Assembly (NCBI GenBank): GCA_003105015.1
Contig: PQAF01000018.1
Location: forward strand, 1 to 64,000
DNA from: Rhodocyclales bacterium
GTDB lineage: Bacteria; Pseudomonadota; Gammaproteobacteria; Burkholderiales; Rhodocyclaceae
Direction: 5' to 3'
DNA: 64,000 nt
Shown here: positions 16,680-30,276 of the stretch, piece after piece
How positions within the stretch are numbered: position 1 is the first letter of the stretch
Layout of the letters: every line of letters begins with the position of its first letter
Notes under the pieces: generated by a model
Seen by the model: only the letters and a program-made list of their open reading frames with translations
Told to the model about the DNA's origin: nothing
Databases searched by the model: none
Position numbers and translations under genes: made by a program

Positions 16680-17489
16680 CTAGCCTGCGAGGGCGAGATC
16701 GTCGGCGAGCGGCTTGCCCGGCATGTGGAAGGCCACCGGGCCGTCGGCGAGGCCGTCGACGAACTGGCGCACGAAGGGGTCGGTCGAGGCGCGGATCTCG
16801 TCGGGCGTGCCCTTGGCGACGACCTTGCCGTCGGAAATGAAGTAGGCGTAGTCGACCACCTTGAGCGATTCGGCGACGTCGTAGGTGACGACGATGGAGG
16901 TGACGCCGAGGGCGTCGTTGAGGCCGCGGATCAGGTTGCCGATCTGGGTGAGCGAGATCGGGTCGAGGCCGGAGAAGGGCTCGTCGTACATGATCAGCAG
17001 CGGGTCGATGGCGATGGCGCGCGCGAGCGCGACGCGGCGCGCCATGCCGCCGGAGAGCTCGCTCGGCATCAGTCCGTGCGCACCGCGCAGGCCGACCGAG
17101 TGCAGCTTCATCAGCACCATGTCGTGGATCAGTTCGTTGGGGAGGTCGGTGCGCTCGCGCATCGGGAAGGCGATGTTCTCGAAGGTCGAGATGTCGGTGA
17201 ACAGCCCGCCCTGCTGGAACATCATGCCCATCTTGCGGCGCATCTCGTAGAGCGCGTCGGTGTCCAGTTCGTGGATGACCTTGCCCTCGACCTTGACGTG
17301 GCCGGCCGCCGGCCGCAGCTGGCCGCCGATCAGCCTGAGCAGCGTGGTCTTGCCGCAGCCGCTGGCGCCGAGGATGGCCACCACCTTGCCGCGCGGCACG
17401 TCGAGGTCGAGGCCTTTCAGGACGTCGAGGCTGTTGTAGGAAAACTTGAGATTCGATATCTCGATCAGGGTGTTCTGCTTGTCTTGCAT
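16680..17489 (-). CDS. mlaF: ABC transporter ATPase, MlaF-like
   Basis: 269 residues. Walker A (GASGCGKT, 41-48), signature LSGGMARRVALARA (from 145) and Walker B (LLIMYDE, 164-170) are intact. The LSGGMARR signature and the C-terminal FVRQFVDGLADGP are typical of MlaF, the ATPase for phospholipid transport between the membranes. The switch histidine is replaced by tyrosine (VVTYDV, Y203). The permease and MCE genes (mlaE, mlaD) that normally follow are absent; the next gene is a methyltransferase. It sits 14 bases after tesA on the same strand. Confidence 0.8.
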   Translation of the reverse strand: MQDKQNTLIEISNLKFSYNSLDVLKGLDLDVPRGKVVAILGASGCGKTTLLRLIGGQLRPAAGHVKVEGKVIHELDTDALYEMRRKMGMMFQQGGLFTDISTFENIAFPMRERTDLPNELIHDMVLMKLHSVGLRGAHGLMPSELSGGMARRVALARAIAIDPLLIMYDEPFSGLDPISLTQIGNLIRGLNDALGVTSIVVTYDVAESLKVVDYAYFISDGKVVAKGTPDEIRASTDPFVRQFVDGLADGPVAFHMPGKPLADDLALAG

Positions 17490-17503
17490 GGCGGCTTCCG
17501 TGT

Positions 17504-18136
17504 TCAGTTTTGGCGAACGTATCCCAGCTGGCGCAGGGCGTCAAATGCCTTGCCGGCGAGCACCTGGTGGCCCTCGGCGTTGGGGTGCAGCTGGTCGAGC
17601 TTGAGATCGGGATCGGAGAGCACGTCCGGTATCGCATCGGCGATCAGCGGCACCTTCCGTTCCTTGGCGATTTCGGCGTAGAAGGGCGGCGGCGAGAGGC
17701 TCTGGAAGACGACGCCGGCCACACTCGGTTTCGGCGTGGCCAGCAGCACGGGCTGGGCGTTGCGGCTGCGTATCAATTCAAGTATGCGCGCCAGATTGCC
17801 GCGTGTCTGCTCCTCCGGCAGCTTGCGCAGCATGTCGTTGCCGCCCAGCGTCACCAGCACCAGTTTCGGCGCGTGCTCGTCGAGCAGCGCCGGCAGGCGC
17901 GCCAGGGCGTCGCCGGTCTTGTCGCCGCTGACGCCGCCGTTGACGACCTGCCAGCCGGTCTTTTCGGCGAGAAGGGCCGGCCAGGCCTGCCCGGTCGTCA
18001 GGCCGTAGCCGGCGGTGAGGCTGTCGCCGAGCGCCAGCACCATCGTGCCGGGCGGCAGCGGCTCGGCCTTGTCGGCCGAGCAGGCGGCGAGCAGCGCCAG
18101 CAAGGAGGCGAGAAGGAAGGCGCGCCGCGGCGTCAT
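17504..18136 (-). CDS. tesA: GDSL/SGNH lysophospholipase-thioesterase, TesA-like lipoprotein
   Basis: 210 residues from the ATG at 18136. A signal peptide with lipobox LLALLAAC implies a lipid-anchored periplasmic protein. SGNH blocks are present: ALGDSLTAGYG (Ser), GGVSG (Gly), TLGGNDML (Asn) and DQLHPNAEGH (Asp and His). E. coli TesA has a cleaved signal instead, so the lipobox is a local variation. The start codon overlaps the stop of the upstream gene by 4 bases (ATGA). A longer upstream frame is rejected because it overlaps that gene and would bury the signal peptide. Confidence 0.88.
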   Translation of the reverse strand: MTPRRAFLLASLLALLAACSADKAEPLPPGTMVLALGDSLTAGYGLTTGQAWPALLAEKTGWQVVNGGVSGDKTGDALARLPALLDEHAPKLVLVTLGGNDMLRKLPEEQTRGNLARILELIRSRNAQPVLLATPKPSVAGVVFQSLSPPPFYAEIAKERKVPLIADAIPDVLSDPDLKLDQLHPNAEGHQVLAGKAFDALRQLGYVRQN

Positions 18137-18735
18137 TTCCGTTCCACCGCCTCGAGCCCGGCCAGCGCCTCGCGCAGCGCCCGCAGCTCGCGCCGGTAGC
18201 CTTCCGCGTCGCCGTAGTCGGCGAAGCCGTCGTGATAAGGGTGGGCGTGCAGCAGGCGCCGCGCATGTTTGATCGGGCACCAGTATTGCTCGGTGCGGGC
18301 GACGATCTCGCGCATGTAGGAGGCCAGCCCGTTGGCGTAGGAGCAGTAGGCACAGTTCAGCTTCTCGAGCGCGTTAAGGTAGGCGAGGTGCGAGCGGTCG
18401 AAGAAGAAATGCTCGCTGCGTTTCACGCGCGGGATGCGGTAGAAGGGGAAGCAGACGTACTGGTAGACGGTGACGAAGAGGTCGGCCAGCACGAGCGGTA
18501 TGAACACCGCGTAGATCACCGGCGCCGTGGCGACGTGGCGCAGCTCGGCGCCGAAGATGTAGGCCAGCAGGCCGGCCCTGAAGCGGCGCTGCTGCTCCAG
18601 CACTTCGCGCTCGAAGCGGATGCGCCGGTGTTCGAAGTCGGCATGCAGTTCGGCGCGTCGGCGCTGGACCTCCTGCTCGATCTCCTCCTGGATCTGGTGA
18701 ATGCGCTCGAGCAGTTCGCTGACCTTCGGGTTCAT
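18133..18735 (-). CDS. Conserved membrane protein with N-terminal coiled coil
   Basis: 200 residues. A charged helical stretch (residues 1-55, heptad-like and rich in E and R) precedes hydrophobic segments at about 70-105 (VIYAVFIPLVLADLFVTVY). The soluble tail contains several cysteines (NCAYCSYANG, YWCPIKHARR). Similar proteins occur in betaproteobacteria without known function. It lies between the sseB-like gene and tesA in a leftward run starting at uvrA. Confidence 0.7.
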   Translation of the reverse strand: MNPKVSELLERIHQIQEEIEQEVQRRRAELHADFEHRRIRFEREVLEQQRRFRAGLLAYIFGAELRHVATAPVIYAVFIPLVLADLFVTVYQYVCFPFYRIPRVKRSEHFFFDRSHLAYLNALEKLNCAYCSYANGLASYMREIVARTEQYWCPIKHARRLLHAHPYHDGFADYGDAEGYRRELRALREALAGLEAVERK

Positions 18736-18768
18736 CGCGGGCCCTTTGCCGTGTCGTGGAGGCTGACT

Positions 18769-19191
18769 TTACTGGTCTTCCTCGGGCAGCAGGGCGGCGA
18801 CCATGGCGACCATTTCAGGATCGAGGTCGAAGCCCGGCGTCTGCTCGGGATTGATGGCGATGGAAATGCCCGAGCCCATGCGGCGCAGGATCCAGGAGAA
18901 CTCGGTGAGCATACCGCCGCCGTAGCCGGGGAAGGCGGCGAGGAAATCGCGGGCGCGGTCCGGCGAAGAGAACAGCACGAGGATGCTGTTGCCCTCGCCG
19001 TCCTCGACGACCAGCGGCTCGGCCTTGGTCGAGGCCTGGAAGCCGGCGATGGCGTGTTTCTCGTCCTTCACCGGCAGGAACACCTGCGCGTCGAGCAGGC
19101 GTCGGGCGAATTCCTCAGGCTCCAGCCTGCCCTCATCGAATTCCAGCAGCAGGGCTTCCAGTTCGTTGCGCGTGGGCTGCGGTTCATTCAT
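18769..19191 (-). CDS. SseB-family protein
   Basis: 140 residues, soluble. The SseB N-terminal domain pattern is visible: AQVFLPVKDE, then NSILVLFSSPDRARDF and a closing MGSGISIAINPE. The family is named after a Salmonella protein of unclear biochemical role. It starts 11 bases after the uvrA stop and is probably co-transcribed with it. Confidence 0.78.
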   Translation of the reverse strand: MNEPQPTRNELEALLLEFDEGRLEPEEFARRLLDAQVFLPVKDEKHAIAGFQASTKAEPLVVEDGEGNSILVLFSSPDRARDFLAAFPGYGGGMLTEFSWILRRMGSGISIAINPEQTPGFDLDPEMVAMVAALLPEEDQ

Positions 19192-19202
19192 GGCTTTTCC
19201 TT

Positions 19203-22067
<2,865 letters not shown>

Positions 22068-22136
22068 GGGACTTCGGGGCGAAAAGGGCAATCTGCTAAT
22101 ATACGCAATTCCCGCGTCTCAAGCCAAGCACGTTTC

Positions 22137-23507
22137 ATGTCTTCCGCAAACCCCGACCGCATGACCCGACAGGAGCTGCGCGCCGGCCTGTCGCTGGCGT
22201 CGATTTTCGCCCTGCGCATGCTCGGGCTGTTCCTCATCCTGCCGGTGTTTGCCGTCGCCGCGGGCAGGCTGCCGGGTGGCGACAACCTGACCCTGGTCGG
22301 CGTCGCGCTGGGCATCTACGGCTTGACCCAGGCCGCGCTGCAGCTGCCCTTCGGCATGGCCTCCGACCGCTACGGCCGCAAGCGCGTCATCGTCATCGGC
22401 CTGCTGATCTTTGCCGCCGGCAGCTTCATTGCCGCCGCTGCGCCGGACATCTGGTGGACCATCATTGGCCGGGCGCTGCAGGGGGCGGGCGCCATCTCGG
22501 CCGCGGTGACGGCGCTGGCGGCGGACCTCACGCGCGAGCAGCACCGCACCAAGGTGATGGCGCTGATCGGCTCCAGCATCGGCCTGATGTTCGCGCTGTC
22601 GCTGGTGGCGGCGCCGGCGCTCAACGCCGTCATCGGCCTCCACGGCATCTTCATCCTCACCGGCCTGCTGGCGCTGGCGGCGATCCTGCTGGTGACGAAG
22701 GTCGTGCCCGATCCGCCGCCGGCCGAGCATCACGACCATGAACCGGTCGGCTTCATGGACGTGCTGATGAATCCGCAGCTGCTGCGACTGAATTTCGGCA
22801 TCCTCGCGCTGCACTTCATCCAGATGGCGATGTTCGTCGTGGTGCCGGGCGCCATCGTCGCCACCGGCGGCATTCCGGTCGCCGGGCACTGGAAGGTCTA
22901 CCTGCCGGTGGTGCTGGCCAGCTTCGTGCTGATGCTGCCGCCGATCTTCTACGCCGAGCGGCGCGCGCGCATGAAGCCGGTCTTCGTCGGCGCCGTCTTC
23001 GTCCTGCTGCTGGCACAGGGCGGCTTCCTCTACGGCAGCGGCAGGTTCAATGCGCTGGTGGCCAACCTGGTGGTGTTCTTCGTCGTCTTCAACATCCTCG
23101 AGGCGAGCCTGCCCTCGCTCGTCTCGCGCATCGCTCCGCCGCAGGCCAAGGGCACGGCGCTGGGCATCTACAACACGACGCAGTCCTTCGGCCTTTTCCT
23201 CGGCGGTGCGGTGGGCGGCGTTCTGGCGCAGCACTATGGCGCTTCAGGCGTCTTCGGCGTCGGCATCGCATTGGCGTTGCTGTGGCTGGCGATCGCGGTT
23301 ACGATGCAGGCGCCGCCGGTCGTTGCGCTGCGCGAATTCATCATCCAGCCGCATGTCGACCTCGACAAGCTGCCTGAGCAGCTCGCCGGATTGCCCGGCG
23401 TGCGCGAGGCGGTGGTGGAGCCGGAGAAACGGATCGCCTATTTGAAGGTGAACCTGGAACGTTGGGACGAACGGCGCGTGCGCCAGTTATTGGGAGGGGA
23501 AGCATAA
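22137..23507 (+). CDS. MFS transporter with C-terminal YAM-like domain (YajR-like)
   Basis: 456 residues. Twelve hydrophobic segments, with the MFS motif A after segment 2 (GMASDRYGRKRVIV) and a matching segment in the second half, identify a major facilitator drug/solute efflux protein. After the last segment, REFIIQPHVDLDKLPEQL to the end forms a small ferredoxin-like cytoplasmic domain like that of E. coli YajR, similar in total length. The ssb ATG follows the TAA with no gap, so the genes are coupled. Confidence 0.88.
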   Translation: MSSANPDRMTRQELRAGLSLASIFALRMLGLFLILPVFAVAAGRLPGGDNLTLVGVALGIYGLTQAALQLPFGMASDRYGRKRVIVIGLLIFAAGSFIAAAAPDIWWTIIGRALQGAGAISAAVTALAADLTREQHRTKVMALIGSSIGLMFALSLVAAPALNAVIGLHGIFILTGLLALAAILLVTKVVPDPPPAEHHDHEPVGFMDVLMNPQLLRLNFGILALHFIQMAMFVVVPGAIVATGGIPVAGHWKVYLPVVLASFVLMLPPIFYAERRARMKPVFVGAVFVLLLAQGGFLYGSGRFNALVANLVVFFVVFNILEASLPSLVSRIAPPQAKGTALGIYNTTQSFGLFLGGAVGGVLAQHYGASGVFGVGIALALLWLAIAVTMQAPPVVALREFIIQPHVDLDKLPEQLAGLPGVREAVVEPEKRIAYLKVNLERWDERRVRQLLGGEA

Positions 23508-23957
23508 ATGGCATCGGTCAACAAAGTGATTCTGGTCGGCAACCTGGGCGCGGACCCGGAGACCCGCTACGCGCCGAGCGGCGACGCAATCTGCAACATC
23601 CGCCTGGCGACCACCGACACCTGGAAGGACAAGGCCACCGGCGAGAAGAAGGAAGCCACCGAGTGGCACCGCGTCTCCTTCTACGGCCGCCTGGCCGAGA
23701 TCGCAGGCCAGTACCTCAAGAAGGGCAGCCAGGTCTACATCGAAGGCTCGCTGCGCACGCGCAAGTGGCAGGACAAGGACGGCCAGGACCGCTACACCAC
23801 CGAGATCCGCGCCGACGAGATGAAGATGCTGGGCAGCCGGCAGGGTGCCGGCGAGGCGCCGCCGCGCGAGCGTGAAGCGGCACCGGCGCCGTCCGCCGGC
23901 GGCAAGAAGGCGCCGGCGTCGAATTTCAGCGACATGGACGACGACATTCCGTTCTGA
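23508..23957 (+). CDS. ssb: Single-stranded DNA-binding protein
   Basis: 149 residues. The OB-fold starts with [17 protein letters not shown] and continues through [12 protein letters not shown] and [17 protein letters not shown] flexible Pro/Ala-rich linker leads to the acidic tip DMDDDIPF, which recruits repair and replication proteins. The start lies immediately after the transporter stop. The uvrA/ssb neighbourhood is common in proteobacteria. Confidence 0.97.
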   Translation: MASVNKVILVGNLGADPETRYAPSGDAICNIRLATTDTWKDKATGEKKEATEWHRVSFYGRLAEIAGQYLKKGSQVYIEGSLRTRKWQDKDGQDRYTTEIRADEMKMLGSRQGAGEAPPREREAAPAPSAGGKKAPASNFSDMDDDIPF

Positions 23958-23985
23958 GGCATGCCGGCATGAAGGACGGGCGGCA

Positions 23986-25335
23986 GTGGCGGAGATGCGG
24001 CGCAAGATCAGCCTGAAGCGCCTGCGGGAAGTATCGCTGCGCGATCTGCTGACCGTCGGCCTGCCGGCGCTGCTGCTGCTGATCGGCGGCTTCTGGCTGG
24101 CGGCGCAGTTCATCAAGCCGGCGCCGCCTAGTTACCTGTACATCTCCACGGGCGCGCCGGGCGGCTCCTACGAGGTCTATGCCGAGCGCTATCGCCAGGT
24201 GCTGGCGAGGAACGGCGTCGAACTGCGCGACCAGCCTTCGGCCGGCTCCATGGAGAACCTCAAGCGCCTGCTCGACGAGGAGGACGACACCGAGATCGCC
24301 CTCGTGCAGAGCGGCACCGCCAACGGCGTCAACGTCGACACGCTTTTCTCGCTCGGCTACCTGTATTACGAGCCGCTCTGGGTGTTCTATCGCGGCGGAC
24401 GCGAGCTGGACCGGCTGACCCAGCTCAAGGGCAGCCGCATCGCCGTCGGCGCGGAGGGCAGCGGCACGCGCAAGCTGGCGCTGCAGCTGCTCGAGACCAA
24501 TGGCGTCGACGCGAAGAGCGCCACGCTGCTGCCGCTCGGCGGCCTCTCCGCCGTGGAGGCCCTGCAGAGCCGCAAGGTGGACGCCGTGTTCCTCGTCGGC
24601 GCCGAGCGTTCGGCGGCGGTCTGGTCGCTGCTCTATGCGGAGGACGTGCGCCTGATGAGCTTCGCGCATGCCGATGCCTATACGCGCCTCTTCCCCCACC
24701 TCGCCCGCCTGACGCTGCCGCAGGGGGCGATCGACATGACCCGCAACATCCCGGCCCGCGACGTGGCATTGGTCTCGCCGATGGCCACCCTGGTGGCACA
24801 CGAGTCGACGCATCCGGCGCTGATCCAGCTACTGCTTCAGGCGGCGCAGGAAGTGCACAGCGAGGCGGGCATCTTCCAGCGCCCCGGCGAATTTCCCCGT
24901 GCCGGCCAGGCCGACTTTCCGCTTTCCCCCGATGCCGAACGCTTCTACAAGTCGGGCAAGCCCTTCCTGCAGCGCTACCTGCCGTTCTGGGCGGCCAACC
25001 TGATCGACCGCATGGTGGTCATGCTGGTGCCGATCTTCGCCCTGCTGATCCCGATCATGAAGTTCGCGCCGGGGCTCTACAGCTGGCGGATACGCTCGCG
25101 CATCTACCGGCGCTACGGCGAACTGAAATTCCTCGAGGCCGAGGTGGAGGCGAACCCGGCGCGGCACAGCCGGGAGGAGTGGCTGGAGAAGCTCGACCGC
25201 ATCGAGGACGATGTGCACCACATTCCGACGCCGCTGGCCTTCACCGACATGCTGTACACGCTGCGGGTACACCTTGGCCTGGTGCGCGCCACCATCCTGC
25301 GGCGGACGTCGCAAGGGGAGTCTACAGAGACCTGA
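23986..25335 (+). CDS. TAXI-family TRAP solute-binding protein with membrane anchors
   Basis: 449 residues. A transmembrane anchor (about residues 23-42) precedes a periplasmic NMT1/TAXI-type binding domain starting at [18 protein letters not shown], with PSAGSMENL and LVQSGTANG typical of the family. A second hydrophobic segment ([15 protein letters not shown]) lies near 345 with a cytoplasmic tail. No TRAP membrane subunit is adjacent, so this may be a sensor or orphan binder. The GTG at 23986 is chosen because AAGGA lies 9 bases upstream; an ATG at 23995 is the alternative. Its 3' end overlaps the opposite-strand hldC gene by 14 bases. Confidence 0.82.
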   Translation: MAEMRRKISLKRLREVSLRDLLTVGLPALLLLIGGFWLAAQFIKPAPPSYLYISTGAPGGSYEVYAERYRQVLARNGVELRDQPSAGSMENLKRLLDEEDDTEIALVQSGTANGVNVDTLFSLGYLYYEPLWVFYRGGRELDRLTQLKGSRIAVGAEGSGTRKLALQLLETNGVDAKSATLLPLGGLSAVEALQSRKVDAVFLVGAERSAAVWSLLYAEDVRLMSFAHADAYTRLFPHLARLTLPQGAIDMTRNIPARDVALVSPMATLVAHESTHPALIQLLLQAAQEVHSEAGIFQRPGEFPRAGQADFPLSPDAERFYKSGKPFLQRYLPFWAANLIDRMVVMLVPIFALLIPIMKFAPGLYSWRIRSRIYRRYGELKFLEAEVEANPARHSREEWLEKLDRIEDDVHHIPTPLAFTDMLYTLRVHLGLVRATILRRTSQGESTET

Positions 25336-25810
25336 TCTTCGCCAGCAGTGCGCTGGTCGACCGCTCGTGGCGGAAGGGAATGGAGTGCACCCGGCCGCCG
25401 CGCCCCAGCACGAGATCGGCGCCGACGATGCGGTCAACCGCCCAGTCGCCGCCCTTCACCAGGACGTCCGGCTGCACGGTGCGGATGAGTTCCAGCGGCG
25501 TGTCCTCGTCGAACCACGTCACCAGCGACACGCTTTCCAGCGCCGCCAGCACCGCCATGCGGTCTTCGAGGCCGTTCACCGGCCGGTCATCGCCCTTGCC
25601 GAGGCGTCTGACCGAGGCATCCGTGTTTACGCCGACGACGAGGCCGGCGCCGAGCGCCCGCGCCTGCGCCAGGTAGGTGACGTGGCCGCGATGCAGGATG
25701 TCGAAACAACCGTTGGTGAACACCAGCGGGCGGGGCAGGCTGGCCAGACGCGTCGTCAGCCCGCCGGGCGGGCAAAGCTTGGCTTCGAAGGCGGGGGCGG
25801 CGTGGTCCAC
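25322..25810 (-). CDS. rfaE2: D-glycero-beta-D-manno-heptose 1-phosphate adenylyltransferase
   Basis: 162 residues. [17 protein letters not shown] carries the nucleotidyltransferase HxGH-type motif, and the C-terminal [16 protein letters not shown] matches the ISSTxL-like end. It activates heptose for the lipopolysaccharide inner core as the stand-alone second half of HldE. It lies 5 bases after the dolP-like gene and in the same run as the SIS-domain isomerase, which could supply the earlier heptose step. Confidence 0.9.
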   Translation of the reverse strand: MDHAAPAFEAKLCPPGGLTTRLASLPRPLVFTNGCFDILHRGHVTYLAQARALGAGLVVGVNTDASVRRLGKGDDRPVNGLEDRMAVLAALESVSLVTWFDEDTPLELIRTVQPDVLVKGGDWAVDRIVGADLVLGRGGRVHSIPFRHERSTSALLAKIRSL

Positions 25811-25815
25811 CGGGC

Positions 25816-27095
<1,280 letters not shown>

Positions 27096-27476
27096 CTATA
27101 GCACGACGAACACTTCGACCTGGATGCGCTTCCACGGGTCGAGATGCCGATTCAGCCGCGCGATGCGCGCTTCCACCTTGCCGCCGCGATCCATTTCCGC
27201 CGAGACGGCGCGGTTCTCCGCGCGCGGCAGGTAGCCCAGCTTGCGGCCGCGCCATTCGACGCGCACCGCATGCGCGTCGTGCGGATTCCCGGGTTCGCGC
27301 ACCAGCACGAGCGCATCGCCAACCTTGATCTCGTCCCACAGTTCGCGCCCGGCGTAGAACTGGAAGCCGGCCAGCGGCGAGCTTTGCACCATCACCTTGA
27401 TCGACTCCGCCTGCACCGGCAGGGCAAGACAGATGGCGCAGTACAACGCCAGCAGGCTATGTCGCAGAGCCCTCAC
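27096..27476 (-). CDS. Secreted HIRAN-domain protein
   Basis: 126 residues from a GTG at 27476. A signal peptide is evident (RALRHSLLALYCAICLALP then VQA-E). The mature part is essentially one HIRAN domain: SPLAGFQFYAGRELWDEI, then LVREPGNPHDAHAVRVEW and KLGYLPRAEN. HIRAN domains are best known as DNA-end-binding modules of helicases such as HLTF, so periplasmic export is puzzling; small secreted HIRAN proteins do occur in proteobacteria without assigned function. The start is placed inside the REP-like element. An upstream extension would remove the signal peptide. Confidence 0.78.
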   Translation of the reverse strand: MRALRHSLLALYCAICLALPVQAESIKVMVQSSPLAGFQFYAGRELWDEIKVGDALVLVREPGNPHDAHAVRVEWRGRKLGYLPRAENRAVSAEMDRGGKVEARIARLNRHLDPWKRIQVEVFVVL

Positions 27477-27510
27477 CCCCAATCCCTCTCCCCTTGTGGA
27501 GAGGGGAGTG
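27471..27510. repeat. REP-like palindromic element
   Basis: CCCTCTCC (27484-27491) pairs with GGAGAGGG (27498-27505) around a 6-base loop, preceded by CCTCACCCCCAAT. This wording is typical of dispersed CCCTCACCCC...CTCTCCC palindromes in proteobacterial genomes. It lies between yraN and the HIRAN gene and could act as a terminator or mRNA stabiliser. Confidence 0.6.
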
Positions 27511-27528
27511 TCGTGGGCCGCTGCGCGG

Positions 27529-27864
27529 CTAGCTCGTCTCGAAGGCATTGCGGATCCAGTCGATGCGCGTGCCGTCGAGCAGCACCGCATCGAAGCGGCA
27601 GGCGGGCAGCGGCTTGCCGGCGAGATAGTGGTTGGCGGCGAGAACGATGCGGCGCTGCTTCATGGGGGTGATGCTGGCGGCGGCGCCGCCATAGCCGCGG
27701 TGCGTGCGCAGACGCACCTCGACGAAGACCAGGGTGGCGCCGTCGCGGCAGACCAGGTCGATCTCGCCGCCGCGGCAGCGGTAGTTGCGCGCCAGGATCT
27801 TCAGGCCGTGCCGCACCAGGTAGTCCGCCGCCTGCGCTTCGGCTTCGCTGCCGCGCGCGTTCAT
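27529..27864 (-). CDS. yraN: UPF0102 protein YraN
   Basis: About 111 residues from the ATG at 27864; an ATG at 27888 is also in frame but lacks a ribosome-binding site. The family pattern is clear: [34 protein letters not shown] and LVFVEVRLR, which resembles an endonuclease-like PD-(D/E)xK core (E-D-ExK/R); here the last position is R in VEVRLR. Function is unknown. It is divergent from rsmI, the same pairing as in E. coli. Confidence 0.9.
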   Translation of the reverse strand: MNARGSEAEAQAADYLVRHGLKILARNYRCRGGEIDLVCRDGATLVFVEVRLRTHRGYGGAAASITPMKQRRIVLAANHYLAGKPLPACRFDAVLLDGTRIDWIRNAFETS

Positions 27865-27926
27865 GGCTTGCGCCCCGGCGCGCGCCATCCGACAATGCGG
27901 GCAGTCGAACCAATCATGGCATTGCG

Positions 27927-28793
27927 ATGCGGCATCGGGACACGGGCGCCGGGCTCAAGACACCGGCATTATATGTGGTGGCCACGCCGCTGGGAAACCT
28001 CGGCGACATCGGCGCGCGTGCGCTCGAGGTCCTGCGCGGCGCCGATGCCATCGCCTGCGAGGATACCCGCCACACGCGCCGGCTGCTCGACCATTTCGGC
28101 ATCCGTGCCGAGACCTTTTCGCTCCATGAGCACAACGAGGCCGCCGCCGCCGAGCGGCTGATCCGGCTGCTGCGCGACGGCCGCGTCGTGGCGCTGGTCT
28201 CGGACGCCGGCACGCCGGCCGTCTCGGATCCTGGCGCGCGCGCCGTGGCGGCGGTGCGCGCGGCCGGCTTCGACGTGATCCCCGTGCCGGGGCCGAACGC
28301 CGCGATCGCCGCGCTCTCCGCTTCGGGGCTCACCGATCCGCATTTCCTCTTCTACGGCTTCCTGCCGGCGAAGGAGACGGCGCGCCGCAAGGCGCTCGCC
28401 GAATTGAAGCCGCTGCCCTGCGCCCTGGTCTTCTACGAGGCGCCGCACCGCATCGAAGAAACCGTCGCCGACCTGGCGGCGATGCTGGAGCCGCAGCGCA
28501 CCCTGGTCATCGCGCGCGAGCTGACCAAGCTGTTCGAGTCCATCGCCAGCCTGCCGCTGGCGGAAGCGCCGGCCTGGCTGGCGGCGGACGCGGACCGCCG
28601 CCGGGGCGAATTCGTGCTGGCCGTCTCCGCGCCGCCGCCGGCGGAGGGCGTCGATGCCGAAGCCGCGCGCGTGCTCGACCTGCTGCTGGCCGAGCTGCCG
28701 CTCAAGCAGGCGGCGAAACTGGCGGCGGAGATCAGCGGCGCGTCGAAGAATGTCCTCTACGACCTCGCCCTGGAAAAAAAGCGCGGGGACTAG
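27927..28793 (+). CDS. rsmI: 16S rRNA 2'-O-methyltransferase RsmI
   Basis: 288 residues. [19 protein letters not shown] is the SAM-dependent tetrapyrrole-methylase-fold signature, with [26 protein letters not shown] and [12 protein letters not shown] following. The enzyme methylates C1402 of 16S rRNA on the ribose. The start is uncertain by a few codons because alternative starts lie at 27916-27927. It is divergent from yraN, with 62 bases between them. Confidence 0.95.
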   Translation: MRHRDTGAGLKTPALYVVATPLGNLGDIGARALEVLRGADAIACEDTRHTRRLLDHFGIRAETFSLHEHNEAAAAERLIRLLRDGRVVALVSDAGTPAVSDPGARAVAAVRAAGFDVIPVPGPNAAIAALSASGLTDPHFLFYGFLPAKETARRKALAELKPLPCALVFYEAPHRIEETVADLAAMLEPQRTLVIARELTKLFESIASLPLAEAPAWLAADADRRRGEFVLAVSAPPPAEGVDAEAARVLDLLLAELPLKQAAKLAAEISGASKNVLYDLALEKKRGD

Positions 28794-28798
28794 CCGCG

Positions 28799-28804
28799 TA
28801 TAAT
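28799..28804 (+). promoter_or_regulatory. pyrC -10 element, probable leaderless start
   Basis: A perfect TATAAT ends 6 bases before the pyrC ATG, so the expected transcription start (about 7 bases downstream) falls on or next to the A of the ATG. No Shine-Dalgarno can fit in such a message. No clear -35 is seen in the upstream rsmI coding end. Confidence 0.6.
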
Positions 28805-28810
28805 CCGCGC

Positions 28811-29845
28811 ATGCAAACCCTGACGTTCACACGCCCCGACGACTGGCACCTCCACCTGCGCGACGGCGCCGCGCTGGCGGCGGTGGTGCCGCATACGGCG
28901 CGGCAGTTCGCCCGCGCCATCGTCATGCCGAACCTCAAGCCGCCGGTAACCACCGCCGTGCAGGCCGCCGCCTACCGCGAACGCATCCTCGCCGCCGTGC
29001 CGCCGGGACTGACTTTTGCTCCGCTGATGACGCTGTACCTCACCGACAACATGCCGGTGCAGGAGATCGATCGCGCCAAGGCCTCCGGCATCGTGCATGC
29101 CGTCAAGTACTACCCGGCCGGGGCCACCACCAATTCCGATTCCGGCGTCACCGACATCGGCAGGTGCTTCGGCGTGCTGGCACGCATGGAAGAGGCGGGC
29201 CTGCCGCTGCTGGTGCACGGCGAGGTGACCGACGCCGAGGTCGACATCTTCGACCGCGAGCGCGTCTTCATCGAGCGCGTGCTGGCGCCGCTGCTGCAGC
29301 GCTTTCCGCGCCTGCGCCTGGTGCTCGAGCACATCACCACCCTCGAGGGTATCGCCTTCGTCGAGTCCATGGGGCCGAATGTCGCCGGGACGCTCACCGC
29401 ACACCACCTGCTGATGAACCGCAACGCGCTGCTTGCCGGCGGCGTGCGGCCGCATCATTACTGCCTGCCGGTGCTGAAGCGCGAGACGCATCGTCAGGCG
29501 CTCGTGCGCGCTGCCACCTCGGGCAATCCGAAATTCTTTCTCGGCACCGATTCGGCGCCGCACGCGCGCAACACCAAGGAGGCTGCCTGCGGCTGCGCCG
29601 GCTGCTACACGGCGCTCAACGCCCTCGAGTTGTACGCGGAAGCCTTCGAGGCCGCCGCTGCGCTCGACAGGCTGGAAGCCTTTGCCAGTTTCCATGGCGC
29701 CGATTTCTACGGCCTGCCGCGCAACACGGACAGGATCGCGCTGGAGAAGGCCGACTGGCGCGTGCCGGACAGCCTGCCCTTCGGCGACGACGTGCTGGTG
29801 CCGCTGCGCGCCGGCGAAACTTTGAACTGGAGGATGCGGGCATGA
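28811..29845 (+). CDS. pyrC: Dihydroorotase
   Basis: 344 residues, close to class II (E. coli PyrC-type) enzymes. The metal site starts with [18 protein letters not shown] supplies the carbamylated lysine; LVHGEV, LEHITT and FLGTDSAPH give the further His and Asp ligands. It forms dihydroorotate from carbamoyl-aspartate in pyrimidine synthesis. The stop overlaps the next gene's ATG by 4 bases. A GACTGACTT motif lies at 29007. Confidence 0.96.
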   Translation: MQTLTFTRPDDWHLHLRDGAALAAVVPHTARQFARAIVMPNLKPPVTTAVQAAAYRERILAAVPPGLTFAPLMTLYLTDNMPVQEIDRAKASGIVHAVKYYPAGATTNSDSGVTDIGRCFGVLARMEEAGLPLLVHGEVTDAEVDIFDRERVFIERVLAPLLQRFPRLRLVLEHITTLEGIAFVESMGPNVAGTLTAHHLLMNRNALLAGGVRPHHYCLPVLKRETHRQALVRAATSGNPKFFLGTDSAPHARNTKEAACGCAGCYTALNALELYAEAFEAAAALDRLEAFASFHGADFYGLPRNTDRIALEKADWRVPDSLPFGDDVLVPLRAGETLNWRMRA

Positions 29846-30276
29846 AGCCGCTGATCCTGGCGCTGCCCGCTGCGCTGCTGCTGGCCGGCTGCATGAATGA
29901 AAGTGCCACCCTGTCCCTGGATGGCAAGGACCAAAGCCTGACGCTGCAGGCGAAGCAGCCCTGGTTCTGGGACCAGAGGGTGGATCTGGAACTGGTGATG
30001 TCGCGCCTGCCGGACTGCCAGCGCCGTAGTCGGCTCGATGCGGCCATGCCCGCCGAGATCGCGCTCGAGGTGTTCCGTCCCGAAGCGGGCGAATTCGCCG
30101 AGCCGATCCTGATCCTCAGGCAGGGTGGCCGCCACTACGCGCTCGGCCTCGCCAACTGCGAGCTGCAGGCCTTCAAGGCCGCGCCGCAGAAACCGGGGGC
30201 GCTGCTAGGCGCTTTCCGTATGCAAGGCCAGCGGCTGAAGTTCAACGCCGCGCCGCCGCCGGCCGCGCCGCAGTAG
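29842..30276 (+). CDS. Small predicted lipoprotein
   Basis: 144 residues. The signal peptide with lipobox ALLLAGC (Cys near residue 17) is clear. The remainder has two cysteines ([14 protein letters not shown]) and an [15 protein letters not shown] segment; no family is recognised. The start overlaps pyrC (ATGA) and the 3' end overlaps the convergent transporter gene by 35 bases. Confidence 0.75.
   Translation: MKPLILALPAALLLAGCMNESATLSLDGKDQSLTLQAKQPWFWDQRVDLELVMSRLPDCQRRSRLDAAMPAEIALEVFRPEAGEFAEPILILRQGGRHYALGLANCELQAFKAAPQKPGALLGAFRMQGQRLKFNAAPPPAAPQ

Noticed and set aside
15925..17637. 570-codon frame extending the methyltransferase upstream through mlaF
   Set aside because: The upstream part is an out-of-frame reading of mlaF; the real protein starts at the ATG at 16545.
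22068..22136. LexA box between uvrA and the transporter
   Set aside because: No CTGT-N8-ACAG pattern is visible.
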